Shown here: one piece after another, positions 47,350-58,314 of the stretch | How positions within the stretch are numbered: the stretch's first letter is position 1 | Layout: every line of letters begins with the position of its first letter | Notes under the pieces: model-generated | What the model saw: the letters and a program-made list of their open reading frames with translations, nothing else | What the model was told of the DNA's origin: nothing | Database searches by the model: none | NCBI RefSeq assembly: GCF_000382045.1 | Contig: NZ_KB907472.1 | Coordinates: 1-64,000, forward strand | Reading direction: 5' to 3' | Source of the DNA: Variovorax atrisoli 110B | Lineage (GTDB): Bacteria; Pseudomonadota; Gammaproteobacteria; Burkholderiales; Burkholderiaceae_C | DNA: 64,000 bases | Made by a program: the position numbers and the translations under genes

Positions 47350-48732
47350 TCAATCCTGGAGTAGTTGGGTGCGCGCGGCCACGAAGGCGGCGGCGGCTTC
47401 GTCGTGCAGCGCGTGGCGTCCGGCCGAGACGCGCGGGCGGCCTGCCACCCAGACGCTGTCGATGGCCGAGGTGCGGTGGCTCGCAAAGACGTGGGCGGAA
47501 AGCATATCGGGCGCGGATAGTCCCTGCAGCGCGATGTGCGAGGCATCGAGCACCGCGAAGTCGGCCTGCAGCCCTGCCGCAAGCCCGCCCGTGGCGCGGC
47601 CCGAGGCCCTCGCACCGCCCTGCACCGCCTCCAGCGTGAGCGCGGTGGCCACATGCGGCTGCGCCGCGCTGGCGCCGACGTTGCGCTGGCGCCTGGCCAG
47701 GCGCTGGCTGTATTCGAGCATCAGCAGTTCCTCTGCCGCGTTGACGCTGGCGTGGCTGTCGGAGCCCACGCCCCAGGCGCCGCCGTGGCTGCGCCACTTG
47801 GCGAAGTCGAAGATGCCGTCGCCCAGGTTCGCCTCGGTGGTCGGGCACAGGCCCGCGACCGCGCCGCTGCGGGCCGCGTATTCGTACTCGGCGTCGTTCA
47901 TGTGCGTGGCATGCACGAGGCACCAGCGCTCGTCCACCGGCGCGTGGTCGAGCAGCCATTCGACGGGGCGCAGGCCGCTCCAGGCCACGCAGTCGTCCAC
48001 TTCCTTGGTCTGCTCGGCGATGTGGATGTGGATGGGCGCGGTGCGGTCGATGGCCTCGAGCCCCGCGACGGCCTCGCGCAAACCTTCCGGCGGAACGGCG
48101 CGCAGCGAGTGCGGCGCGAGGCCCAGTCGCGCGCCGTGCGCGTCGCACTGCGGCTTGAGCGCTTCGAGCAGGCGCAGCATCGATTCGGTGGAGCGCACGA
48201 AACGGCGCTGCCCCTCGGTGGGCGGCTGCTCGCCGAAGCCGCCGGTCTGGTAGAGCACCGGCAGCAGCGTGAAGCCGATGCCCGCCTTCTTCGCCGCGCG
48301 CAGCAGCGCCAGGCTCAGCGTGGCGTCGTCGGCGTACGGGCGGCCGTCCACGTCGTGGTGCACGTACTGGAACTCGCACACGCCGGTGTAGCCGGCTTCG
48401 AGCATCTCGGCATAGAGCCAGGTCGCGATGGCTTCCATGTGCTGCGGGCCCAGGCGCGCGGCGAAGCGGTACATCAGCGTGCGCCAGCTCCAGAAGCTGT
48501 CGTGCTGCTCGGCGCGGTGTTCGGTGAGGCCCGCGAAGGCGCGCTGGAAGGCGTGCGAATGCAGGTTGGGCATGCCGGGGATCACGGGGCCGGTGGCGGC
48601 CTGCGTGTCGACGGGGCGCTGCGCGCCGGGCTGCACCTGCGTGAGCCGGCCCGCGTCGTCCCACGCCAGCAGGACGTCTTTGGCCCAGCCCTCGGGCAGC
48701 AGCGCATCGGCCGCGAAAAGAGTTTGTGTCAT
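47350..48732 (-). CDS. hutF: Formimidoylglutamate deiminase HutF
   Basis: HutF converts N-formimidoylglutamate to N-formylglutamate and ammonia. The 460-aa amidohydrolase has metal ligands in PGMPNLHSHAFQRAFAGL, IHIHIAEQ and HATHMND, and the Asp in GVGSDSHASVN. Its ATG overlaps the hutI stop (ATGA). HutF together with HutG shows that this organism uses the five-step pathway, not the HutG formiminoglutamase route. Confidence 0.95.
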   Translation of the reverse strand: MTQTLFAADALLPEGWAKDVLLAWDDAGRLTQVQPGAQRPVDTQAATGPVIPGMPNLHSHAFQRAFAGLTEHRAEQHDSFWSWRTLMYRFAARLGPQHMEAIATWLYAEMLEAGYTGVCEFQYVHHDVDGRPYADDATLSLALLRAAKKAGIGFTLLPVLYQTGGFGEQPPTEGQRRFVRSTESMLRLLEALKPQCDAHGARLGLAPHSLRAVPPEGLREAVAGLEAIDRTAPIHIHIAEQTKEVDDCVAWSGLRPVEWLLDHAPVDERWCLVHATHMNDAEYEYAARSGAVAGLCPTTEANLGDGIFDFAKWRSHGGAWGVGSDSHASVNAAEELLMLEYSQRLARRQRNVGASAAQPHVATALTLEAVQGGARASGRATGGLAAGLQADFAVLDASHIALQGLSAPDMLSAHVFASHRTSAIDSVWVAGRPRVSAGRHALHDEAAAAFVAARTQLLQD

Positions 48733-49958
48733 GCGTTGCCTCCAATGGCGATGCGCCCCTGCCGCACCACGGCGCGCACGGGCTGCTGTCCGAACCAGTA
48801 GGCGAGCTCGGCCGCTTCGCGCACGTTCCACAGCACGAAGTTGGCGGGCATGCCGGGGGCGATGGCGCCGTGCGTGTCCTGCAGGCCCAGCGCGCGTGCG
48901 GCGTGCACGGTGACGCCGTCGAGCGCCTCGGGCACCGTGAGGCGGAACAGCGTGCATGCCATGTTCACCATCAGCAGCAGGCTCAGCGCGGGCGAGGTGC
49001 CGGGGTTGTGGTCGGTGGACACCGCCATCGGCACGCCCGCGGCGCGCAGCGCGGCGATGGGCGGCAGGTGGGTGTCGCGCAGCGTGTAGTAGGCGCCCGG
49101 CAGCAGCACGGCCACGGTGCCCGAGCGGCGCATCGCCTCGATGCCCTCGGCCGACAGGTGCTCGATGTGGTCGCACGACAGCGCGCCGTAGCGCGCGGCC
49201 AGAGCGGCGCCGCCCATGTCCGAGAGCTGCTCGGCATGCAGCTTCACCGGCAGGCCCAGCGCCTTCGCGGCCTTGAAGACCTGCTCGGTCTCGGCGAGCG
49301 AGAAGGCGATGCGTTCGCAGAACACGTCCACCGCGTCGACCAGCCCTTCGGCCGCGAGCGCGGGCAGCATCTCGTTGCAGACGAGGTCGATGTAGTCGCC
49401 ACTGCGACCCGCGTACTCCGGCGGCAGCGCATGCGCGCCGAGAAAGGTGGTGCGCACCGTCACGCCATAGGCCTCGCCCAGGCGCCGCGCCACGCGCAGC
49501 TGCTTGCGCTCGTGCTCCAGCGAGAGGCCGTAGCCCGACTTGATCTCGATGACGCACACGCCGTCGGCCAGCAGCTGCTCGAGCCGCGGTGCGGCCTGCG
49601 CGAAGAGCGTGTCTTCATCGGCCTCGCGCGTGGCGCGCACCGACGAGACGATGCCGCCGCCGGCCTTCGCCACTTCCTCGTACGTGGCGCCTGCCAGGCG
49701 CATCGCGAACTCGTTGGCGCGCTGGCCTCCATAGACCAGGTGCGTGTGGCAGTCGACCAGCCCCGGCGTGACGAGTGCGCCGCCGCCGTCGTGCGGCTTC
49801 AGTCCGGCGAATTCAGCCGGCAGCGCGCTTCGGGCGCCGACCCAGCGGATCGCGCCCTGCGCCACCACGATGGCGCCTTCCACCTTCGCATCGGTGGCGA
49901 GGCGGATGCCGCTCCAGAGGCCGTCGGCGGAGGGAAATTCGTTGATGACGGGTTTCAT
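48729..49958 (-). CDS. hutI: Imidazolonepropionase HutI
   Basis: HutI opens imidazolone-5-propionate to N-formimidoylglutamate. The 409-aa amidohydrolase has VTPGLVDCHTHLVYGGQRAN with the metal HxH, VIEIKSGYGLSLEHERKQLR and the Asp in AVSTDHNPGTSP. It is coupled to hutF by ATGA and starts 27 bp after hutD. It is typical in all respects. Confidence 0.96.
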   Translation of the reverse strand: MKPVINEFPSADGLWSGIRLATDAKVEGAIVVAQGAIRWVGARSALPAEFAGLKPHDGGGALVTPGLVDCHTHLVYGGQRANEFAMRLAGATYEEVAKAGGGIVSSVRATREADEDTLFAQAAPRLEQLLADGVCVIEIKSGYGLSLEHERKQLRVARRLGEAYGVTVRTTFLGAHALPPEYAGRSGDYIDLVCNEMLPALAAEGLVDAVDVFCERIAFSLAETEQVFKAAKALGLPVKLHAEQLSDMGGAALAARYGALSCDHIEHLSAEGIEAMRRSGTVAVLLPGAYYTLRDTHLPPIAALRAAGVPMAVSTDHNPGTSPALSLLLMVNMACTLFRLTVPEALDGVTVHAARALGLQDTHGAIAPGMPANFVLWNVREAAELAYWFGQQPVRAVVRQGRIAIGGNA

Positions 49959-49985
49959 CGTCGTTCCTGTTGTTGCGCCTGCGGG

Positions 49986-50558
49986 TTACGCCGGCAGGAT
50001 GCGCACCGCGAGCAGCCGCGCGTCGGCGCCTTCGGGCGTCGCATGCCAGGCCCGTGTCGCATCGGACCACTGCAGGCCTTCGCCTTCGCTGCAGGCTTCA
50101 TCGTCGAGCCGCCATGCGCCGCGCAGCGCCAGCAGCACGCCGTGCGGCGCGGCCTCGATGGCCGTGGCGCGGTCCAGCACGCGCACGTCGGCGCGCCACT
50201 GGCCGCGCCGCGTCATCACGTTGAAGTCGTTGGAGGCGCCGCCGAGCAGCGTGCAGTCGATCGGCTCGTCGCCGCTGAAGGCGAAGGGCTGCAACGGAAC
50301 GTCGAGCCGGTGCTCGATGCGCCCGTCGTGCGTGAAGAGCCGAACGCCGTCGCCTTCGAGCAGCGTGATGCTGCGGTCCACGCCCGCGAACACCGAGAAC
50401 GGCCCCGCCGCCGCGATGGTGGCGATGCTCACGCGCCAGCCGAAGCTGTCGAGCCCCGCGCCCTGCGGCCAGCTGGAGACTTCCCGCGTGGTGCCGCCGC
50501 CGTTCTTCCATGGCGTGGCAGGCAGCGAGGCGCGCGAGAAACGGAACACGCTGCTCAT
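49986..50558 (-). CDS. hutD: HutD/Ves family protein
   Basis: HutD is a small cupin-fold protein found in many hut operons and thought to limit or tune histidine breakdown. The 190-aa protein has the family start PATPWKNGGGTTREVSSWPQ, then FSVFAGVDRSITLLEGDGVR and LGGASNDFNVMTRRGQWRAD. Its ATG at 50558 overlaps the TGA of a 51-codon frame that crosses the repeat upstream, so it is now coupled to that frame instead of directly to the permease gene. Confidence 0.9.
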   Translation of the reverse strand: MSSVFRFSRASLPATPWKNGGGTTREVSSWPQGAGLDSFGWRVSIATIAAAGPFSVFAGVDRSITLLEGDGVRLFTHDGRIEHRLDVPLQPFAFSGDEPIDCTLLGGASNDFNVMTRRGQWRADVRVLDRATAIEAAPHGVLLALRGAWRLDDEACSEGEGLQWSDATRAWHATPEGADARLLAVRILPA

Positions 50559-50704
50559 GAGCGCCCCTCTTGCTCCTTCCCCCTCTGGGGGAAAGTTGGG
50601 ATGGGGGCAGTGCCCAACGAGCGCTGTGATTGGCTAGAGGCCATCGTGCTCCCACCCCTGCCCTCCCCCAGCGGGGAAGGGAGAAAGACAAATTCCAACG
50701 CGCC
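50559..50704. repeat. Family C repeat, copy C2, at the permease/hutD junction
   Basis: The 146-bp insert is flanked by the 6-bp direct repeat GCTCAT (50553-50558 and 50705-50710), which is ATGAGC on the coding strand. The arms match copy C1 in nicB (TGCTCCTTCCCCC...TGGGGGAA and CCCTCCCC...GGGAGGG-like), while the centre differs. A 51-codon frame starts at 50710 in an ATGA overlap with the permease stop and ends in an ATGA overlap with hutD. Confidence 0.85.
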
Positions 50705-50706
50705 GC

Positions 50707-51375
50707 TCATCGCACCATCCCGCCCTGGCGCAGGCGCTGCTCGAAATGCCGCAGCACCAGCGTCATCGTCCCGGTGAGCACGAAGTACACGACCGCGATG
50801 GCCAAGTACACCTCCAGCGAGCGATACGACACGCTGATGATCTTCTGCCCCTCGTGCATCACGTCGTGAATCGTCAGCAACGACACCAGCGCCGAGTTCT
50901 TGATCAACGCGATGAACTCGTTGCCCAGCGGCGGGATCATGCGCACCACCGCCTGCGGCAGCACGATGTGGCGCATCGCGAGGCCGGGCGTCATGCCCAG
51001 CGACTGCGCGGCCATGGTCTGGCCCTTGTCGATCGACTGGATCGCGCCGCGCACGATCTCCGACACGTAGGCGCCCGAATACACGCCGAGCCCCAGCACG
51101 CCGCACACGAAGGCCGGCAGCAGGATGCCGAAGTGCGGCAGGCCGAAGAACAGGATGAACAGCTGCACCAGCAGCGGCGTGCCACGGATGGCCGCCACAT
51201 AGGCCGTGCATGCGCCGTAGAGCCAGCGCCGCTTCGGGTTCAGCCGGCCGATGCCGACCAGCAGGCCCAGCACGCAGCCCAGTGCGAGCGCGCAGGCGGT
51301 GATCTCCACCGTGACCAATGCGCCGCGCAGCAGGTCGGGCCAGCCTTGCCAGACTGGCGAGAAATCGAGATCCAT
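50707..51375 (-). CDS. Polar amino-acid ABC transporter permease
   Basis: This membrane subunit of an HisMQ-type importer, 222 aa, has a HEAT-like start (LLRGALVTVEITACALALGC) and the EAA loop region (QTMAAQSLGMTPGLAMRHIVLPQAVVRMIPPLGNE in sequence). AAGGA lies six bases before the ATG at 51375; a second ATG directly upstream is also possible. It is located in the hut operon after the matching binding protein. No ATPase gene lies beside it, so the ATPase may be encoded elsewhere. Histidine or urocanate is the probable cargo. Confidence 0.9.
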   Translation of the reverse strand: MDLDFSPVWQGWPDLLRGALVTVEITACALALGCVLGLLVGIGRLNPKRRWLYGACTAYVAAIRGTPLLVQLFILFFGLPHFGILLPAFVCGVLGLGVYSGAYVSEIVRGAIQSIDKGQTMAAQSLGMTPGLAMRHIVLPQAVVRMIPPLGNEFIALIKNSALVSLLTIHDVMHEGQKIISVSYRSLEVYLAIAVVYFVLTGTMTLVLRHFEQRLRQGGMVR

Positions 51376-51389
51376 CATCAATCCTTCTG

Positions 51390-51483
51390 GCGGCCGAGCG
51401 CCGGGCCGCCCCAAGCCGGCCGCGCCTCCCCCTCGGGGGGTGGAGTTACACGCGCGCAGCGCGTGAAAAGCCGGGGGGCTGTC
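51390..51483. repeat. Family B intergenic repeat, copy B2
   Basis: It is inverted relative to B1 and shows the same hairpins: CACGCGC-GCA-GCGCGTG (loop differs from B1), CCCCCTCGGGGGG and the GGGCCGCCCCAAG arm. It lies between the binding-protein and permease genes. The permease has its own ribosome site here, and no junction duplication is evident. Confidence 0.82.
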
Positions 51484-51484
51484 A

Positions 51485-52231
51485 TTACTTCGTGCTGAAC
51501 CACTTCTTCACGATCTGGTCGTAGGTGCCGTCGGCCTTCAGCTTCTCGATCGCGCCGTTCACCGCCTTGGTCAGCTCGGGCGTGTCCTTGCGGATGGCCA
51601 TGCCGTATTCCTCGGTGGTGATCTGCTCGGGCAGCACCTTCAGGCCGCCGCGCGTGCGCACGTACTGGTAGGCGGCGGGCTTGCCGGTCACGGCGGCGTC
51701 GGCGCGGCCGATGTCGACGAGGTTGAACATCTCCTGGTTCTTCTCGACTTCCATCAGCTGCACCTGCGGGAATTTCTCCTTGGTGTAGCTCACCGACTTG
51801 GTGCCCACCTGCACACTGACCTTCTTGCCGTTGATGTCGGCCGGCGTCTTGATCGCCGTGTTGCCGTCCTTCACCATCACGACGAGGCCGCCCGCGTAGT
51901 AGGGCACGGTGAAATCGACCACCTTCCTGCGCTCGTCGGTGATGTAGATGGCCGAGACGGCCATGTCGAAGCGCTTCGAGATGAGCCCCGGCACGAGGCC
52001 CTTGAAGTCGATGTCGATCCACTCGACCTTGCGGCCCAGCGTTTTGCCGATGGCCTCGACCAGCTCCACGTCGAAGCCGGTGCGCTTGCCGTTCTCCACG
52101 AACTCCATGGGCGGGAAGGTGGCGTCGGTCGCCACGCGCAGCGGCTCGCCCTGTGCGTGCGCGGCGCCCGCGAAACCGAGGATGGCAAGGCCGGAAAGAG
52201 CGGCGGCGACGATGGTGCGGCGGGTGTTCAT
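51485..52231 (-). CDS. Polar amino-acid ABC substrate-binding protein
   Basis: This is a periplasmic receptor of the SBP_bac_3 class. The 248-aa precursor has a Sec signal (MNTRRTIVAAALSGLAILGF...AHA) and the hallmark LRVATDATFPPMEFVENGKR. The phrase GFDVELVEAIGKTLGRKVEW and the conserved TGKPAAYQYV hinge follow. It pairs with the permease downstream. Position within the hut genes suggests histidine or an imidazole derivative as ligand. Confidence 0.9.
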   Translation of the reverse strand: MNTRRTIVAAALSGLAILGFAGAAHAQGEPLRVATDATFPPMEFVENGKRTGFDVELVEAIGKTLGRKVEWIDIDFKGLVPGLISKRFDMAVSAIYITDERRKVVDFTVPYYAGGLVVMVKDGNTAIKTPADINGKKVSVQVGTKSVSYTKEKFPQVQLMEVEKNQEMFNLVDIGRADAAVTGKPAAYQYVRTRGGLKVLPEQITTEEYGMAIRKDTPELTKAVNGAIEKLKADGTYDQIVKKWFSTK

Positions 52232-52286
52232 GGCAGGGGACTTTCGTGGTGGGAATGAAGGAAGAAGAAAGAAAAAGGCAGCGCGG

Positions 52287-53018
52287 CTACTGCAGCGCCC
52301 GCGAGATGCGCGCCGCCGTGACGACGGTCATGTGCAGCAATGCAGCTTCCATGCCCTCGACGCGCGTGAGCGGCGCCATCAGCGTGATCGCGCCGCGCAG
52401 GCGCCGGCCCGAAGAGAGCACCGGCGCGCTCGCACCCCACACGCCGGCGTCGACTTCGCCGTGGGTCACGGCATGGCCGGCCTCGCGGATGGCGTCGAGT
52501 TCGGCGGCGCGCTCGGCGCGGCGCTCGGGGCTTTCGCCGAGGCCGTCGAGCAGGGCGTCGCGCTGGTCGACCGGCATGTGGGCCAGCAGGCACTTGGCGC
52601 TGGCGCCGTCGCGGGCAGGCACGCTGCGGCCGCGGTCGAAGGAGCAGCGCAGCGACTGTTCGCTGTCGATCATCTCTAGGCACACGACGCGGTCGTTCAC
52701 CGCCGTGACCAGCGCCACGCTCTCGTGGCTTTGCTGCGCCAGCAGGCGCATGTCGGCGCGCGCGGCGATCACGAGGTCGGAGTTGCCGTCGAAGCCGGTG
52801 GCCAGCTGCACGCTGACCGGGCCCGGCGAGTAGCGGCCGTCGGACTCCATCACGAAGCCCCAGCGGCGCAGCGTGGCGATCTGCCGGTACAGCGTGCTCT
52901 GCGACAGGCCGGTGGCCCGCACCAGCTCGGCCGCCGTCATCGCCGCCTTGCTCTGCGCCAGCACCGACAGCACGAAGAGCGCGCGGTCGTTGGCGGGGGC
53001 GTCGGTCGGGGGCGTCAT
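52287..53018 (-). CDS. IclR-family regulator in the hut locus
   Basis: The 243-aa protein has an IclR winged helix (ALFVLSVLAQSKAAMTAAEL, then TGLSQSTLYRQIATLRRWGF) and the effector domain with GRSVPARDGASAKCLLAHMP. The ATG at 53018 is chosen; an upstream open extension overlaps the palindrome at 53085-53103. It lies between hutU and the second importer, so it may control the importer and the hutD-I-F-G genes. A separate HutC regulator exists at 56.7 kb, so the locus appears to have dual control. Confidence 0.87.
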   Translation of the reverse strand: MTPPTDAPANDRALFVLSVLAQSKAAMTAAELVRATGLSQSTLYRQIATLRRWGFVMESDGRYSPGPVSVQLATGFDGNSDLVIAARADMRLLAQQSHESVALVTAVNDRVVCLEMIDSEQSLRCSFDRGRSVPARDGASAKCLLAHMPVDQRDALLDGLGESPERRAERAAELDAIREAGHAVTHGEVDAGVWGASAPVLSSGRRLRGAITLMAPLTRVEGMEAALLHMTVVTAARISRALQ

Positions 53019-53084
53019 GCGATCGGTCGGAGGAATGGAACCGGCGTGCAGTATCTTGCCCGCCGTTCCCACTTCCAAGCCCAT

Positions 53085-53103
53085 ATTCCCAGGGAGTGGG
53101 AAT
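53085..53103. promoter_or_regulatory. Palindrome upstream of iclR
   Basis: ATTCCCAGGGAGTGGGAAT has perfect 7-base arms with a 5-base spacer and lies 67 bp before the iclR ATG. A further half-site GTTCCCAC occurs at about 53065-53072. It is probably the IclR autoregulatory operator. Confidence 0.62.
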
Positions 53104-53167
53104 GGGCCTGCTTTTTCTTTCTACCTTCGGCTTAAGGTCGCGCCCTTCTTCGTGGCGGCGCCCGCCC

Positions 53168-54889
<1,722 letters not shown>

Positions 54890-54916
54890 GGCGGGTTCTC
54901 CTAATCGGGGGGTGTT

Positions 54917-56476
54917 TTACGAGTGGCTGGGCAGGATGTCGAGCAGCGCGGCCGGCAGATCGGCCTTCAGCGCCCACTGGCGCATGGCTTCGATGTCGGG
55001 GGCGAGGTAGCGGTCGGTTTCGAGGAAGGCGACCTGCTGGCGGATGGCGGCGAATTCGGCTTCGACCAGCGGCGAGCTCCTGAGCTTGCGTTTGAGTTCG
55101 ATGCCCTGGGCGGCGGCCATCGCTTCGATGCCCACCACCACGGCCGTGTTGTTGACCATGTCGGCCAGGCGGCGACCTGCGAAGGTGGCCATCGACACAT
55201 GGTCTTCCTGGTTGGCCGAGGTCGGCAGGCTGTCGACGCTGGCGGGGTGCGCGAGCGACTTGTTCTCCGAGGCGAGCGCCGCGGCCGTGACCTGCGCGAT
55301 CATGAAGCCCGAGTTGAGGCCGCCGTCGCGCACGAGGAAGGGCGGCAGGCCCGACAGGCCGCTGTCGAGCAGCAGCGCGAGGCGGCGCTCGGAGATCGCG
55401 CCGACTTCGCTCACGGCCAGCGCCACGATGTCGGCCGCGAAGGCGACGGGCTCGGCGTGGAAGTTGCCGCCCGAGATGACCTCGCCGGTGTCGGTGAAGA
55501 CCAGCGGGTTGTCGGATGCGGCATTGGCCTCGATGACCAGCACGCGCGCGGCGTGCGCGAGGTTGTCGAGGCAGGCGCCCATCACCTGCGGGATGCAGCG
55601 CACGGAATACGGGTCCTGCACGCGGCCGCAGTCGGCGTGCGAGGGAACGATCTCGCTGCCGTCGAGCAGCGTGCGCACCGCGCCCGCCACCGCGATCTGG
55701 CCCGGCTGGCCGCGCGCGGCGTGGATGCGCGCGTCGAAGGGCTTGATGGAGCCCTGGATGGCTTCGAGCGACAGCGCCCCCGACATCAGCGCCGAGGCGA
55801 ACACGTCTTCCGCACCGAAGAGGCCCGCCAGCGCGAGCGCGGTCGACACCTGCGTGCCGTTGAGCAGCGCAAGGCCTTCCTTGGGGCCGAGCACGAAAGG
55901 CTCGAGGCCGATGTGCTTCATCGCCTCGGCGCCGCTGACCACGCGGCCGTCGGGCAGCGTCGCCTCGCCTTCGCCGATGAGCACGCAGGCGAGGTGGGCC
56001 AATGGCGCGAGGTCGCCCGAGGCGCCGACCGATCCCTTGGCGGGGATGCGCGGCATCACGCCCGCGTTGAACAGTGCCAGCAGCGCATCGGCCAGTGCCG
56101 GCCGCACGCCGGAGTGGCCGCGCGCCAGGCTCACGGCCTTGGTCGCGAGGACCATGCGCACCACCGGCGCAGCCAGCGGCTCGCCCGTGCCCACGCTGTG
56201 CGAGAGCACCAGGTTGCGCTGCAGCTCGGCGAGGTGGTCGTTGCCGATGCGCGTGCTCGCGAGCTTGCCGAAGCCGGTGTTGATGCCGTAGACGACCTGG
56301 TCGTTCTCGACGATGTGGCGCACGGCGGCCTCGGCGCGCTGCATGCCTTCGCGCACCGATGCGTCGAGCGCGAGCTTCACGCCGCCGGCCTGGATGCGGC
56401 GCAGCGTCGCGAGGTCGACCTGGCCGGGCACGAGGGTCAGGGTGGCGTCTGGATGGGCGGTGTGTTTGCTTGGCAT
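54917..56476 (-). CDS. hutH: Histidine ammonia-lyase HutH
   Basis: HutH removes ammonia from histidine to give urocanate. The 519-aa protein forms the MIO cofactor from Ala152-Ser153-Gly154 in KGSVGASGDLAPLAHLACVL. It has YGINTGFGKLAS and the C-terminal SANQEDHVSMATFAGRR. The ATG at 56476 is chosen because the 47 codons upstream run through the operator and a terminator. A HutC-type operator ends seven bases before the ATG and covers the ribosome site. Confidence 0.97.
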   Translation of the reverse strand: MPSKHTAHPDATLTLVPGQVDLATLRRIQAGGVKLALDASVREGMQRAEAAVRHIVENDQVVYGINTGFGKLASTRIGNDHLAELQRNLVLSHSVGTGEPLAAPVVRMVLATKAVSLARGHSGVRPALADALLALFNAGVMPRIPAKGSVGASGDLAPLAHLACVLIGEGEATLPDGRVVSGAEAMKHIGLEPFVLGPKEGLALLNGTQVSTALALAGLFGAEDVFASALMSGALSLEAIQGSIKPFDARIHAARGQPGQIAVAGAVRTLLDGSEIVPSHADCGRVQDPYSVRCIPQVMGACLDNLAHAARVLVIEANAASDNPLVFTDTGEVISGGNFHAEPVAFAADIVALAVSEVGAISERRLALLLDSGLSGLPPFLVRDGGLNSGFMIAQVTAAALASENKSLAHPASVDSLPTSANQEDHVSMATFAGRRLADMVNNTAVVVGIEAMAAAQGIELKRKLRSSPLVEAEFAAIRQQVAFLETDRYLAPDIEAMRQWALKADLPAALLDILPSHS

Positions 56477-56482
56477 GTGAAC

Positions 56483-56495
56483 CTGTCTATACAAG
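56483..56495. promoter_or_regulatory. HutC-type operator before hutH
   Basis: CTGTCTATACAAG matches the other two sites of this window under the consensus CTGT[CA]TA[TG]ACAAG and resembles known HutC boxes (TTGTATATACAA-like). Its position just ahead of the start codon would block transcription or translation initiation of hutHU. Confidence 0.8.
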
Positions 56496-56530
56496 TAGTT
56501 GCGAGTGAAAGCTGAGTCGATGGCGACGAC

Positions 56531-56566
56531 AAAAAAAAGACCTACGGCCCTTCGCGGAACACCGCG
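56531..56566 (-). terminator. Terminator after hutC and repeat A7
   Basis: On the minus strand the end of repeat A7 forms CGCGG-TGTT-CCGCG (56553-56566). This is followed by a small GGCC-GTA-GGTC stem and then eight T residues (56531-56538). It would end transcripts from the importer-hutC operon and leave hutHU to its own HutC-controlled promoter. Confidence 0.68.
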
Positions 56567-56655
56567 GAACCGGCTTTGCCGGGCCGCACCTGTTCCCCCC
56601 GGCGAGGGGGTCGGCAAAGCGACGCGAAGTGCGCGAAGACTGGGAGAGAGTTCAT
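56555..56655. repeat. Family A intergenic repeat, copy A7
   Basis: Reverse orientation relative to A1, with hairpins CCGGC-TTT-GCCGG and CCCCCC-GGCG-AGGGGG. It fills the gap between hutC and hutH, and its terminal CCGCGG region contributes to the terminator described above. No junction duplication was found. Confidence 0.8.
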
Positions 56656-56659
56656 TGCG

Positions 56660-57397
56660 TCAGCCGAAGCTGGGGTTGCCGTCGGCCTTGAAACGGCTGC
56701 CCAGGCTGTAGCGTGAACCGGGGTGCAGGCAGCGCACCCACGTCACGGGAACGTTGCGCGACCAGGTGCGGCGCGTGAGCAGCAGGCAGGGGTCGGTGGG
56801 CGTCATCGCGAGGCGCTCGGCCTGCTCGGCGTTGGGCAGCACGGCGTCGACCACGTGCTCGATCTGGTCGAAGGGCACGTTGCGCACCAGGTACTCGCTG
56901 GGCGGCATCGCGGTGAAATCCTGCTCGAGGTAGTCGGGCACCACCTGCGGGTTGACGTAGCGCTCCTCCAGCTGCACCGGCGTGCCGTTCTCCAGGTGCA
57001 GGCACACGCTGTGGAACACCGAGTCGCCGGCGCGCTTGTCGAGCCACGCGGCCACGTCGGTCGAGGCGGCCAGGCGCTCGACCGCGATCATCTCGCAGCG
57101 GTAGTCGTGCCCGCGCTGGCGGATCTCGCTGGCGATGTTGGCGATCTGCAGCAGCGTGGACTGCGGCTTGTTCTCCGCCACGAAGCTGCCGACGCCGGCC
57201 ACGCGCACGATGCGGCCCTGCTCCACCAGCTCGCGCAGCGCGCGGTTCACCGTCATGCGCGCCATGCCGAACTGCGCGACCAGCTCGTGCTCCGACGGCA
57301 GGCGGTGGCCGGGCGGCCACGTCCCGTCCTGGATCTTGCGGGAGATGTGATCCATGACTTGCGCGTAGAGCGCGAGGGTCGGCAGGTCGCGTTTCAT
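56660..57397 (-). CDS. hutC: GntR-family histidine utilisation repressor HutC
   Basis: HutC represses hut genes and is released by urocanate. The 245-aa protein has the GntR helix-turn-helix (RKIQDGTWPPGHRLPSEHEL, then MARMTVNRALRELVEQGRIV) and an UTRA effector domain (about 90-235; HLENGTPVQLEERYVNP, LLLTRRTWSRNVPVTWVRCL). It is transcribed with the upstream importer. Three matching palindromes before hutH and before the importer are the likely targets. Confidence 0.94.
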   Translation of the reverse strand: MKRDLPTLALYAQVMDHISRKIQDGTWPPGHRLPSEHELVAQFGMARMTVNRALRELVEQGRIVRVAGVGSFVAENKPQSTLLQIANIASEIRQRGHDYRCEMIAVERLAASTDVAAWLDKRAGDSVFHSVCLHLENGTPVQLEERYVNPQVVPDYLEQDFTAMPPSEYLVRNVPFDQIEHVVDAVLPNAEQAERLAMTPTDPCLLLTRRTWSRNVPVTWVRCLHPGSRYSLGSRFKADGNPSFG

Positions 57398-57407
57398 CGT
57401 GTCTTCG

Positions 57408-58190
<783 letters not shown>

Positions 58191-58192
58191 AG

Positions 58193-58310
58193 CGCGTCCT
58201 TCGTCTGCGATTCATTCGGGGAGTGGCGCGGAACCGGCTTTGCCGGGCCGCAGGCGCTGCCCCCTGCAAGGGGGTTGGCGAAGCGACACGAAGTGCGCGA
58301 AGACTGGGGG
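58193..58310. repeat. Family A intergenic repeat, copy A8, at the permease/ATPase junction
   Basis: Its orientation is opposite to A1, with hairpins CCGGC-TTT-GCCGG and CCCCC-TGCAA-GGGGG. It is flanked by an imperfect 10-bp direct repeat, TTGCTCACAG (58183-58192) and TTGTTCATAG (58311-58320), differing by two transitions. A 43-codon frame starts at 58318 in an ATGA overlap with the permease stop and ends in a GTGA overlap with the ATPase start. Confidence 0.84.
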
Positions 58311-58314
58311 TTGT

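Noticed and set aside
50559..50704. Repeat C2 as a remnant insertion sequence with transposase
   Set aside because: At 146 bp it has no transposase coding capacity and no recognised IS ends. It is better described as a small non-autonomous element.
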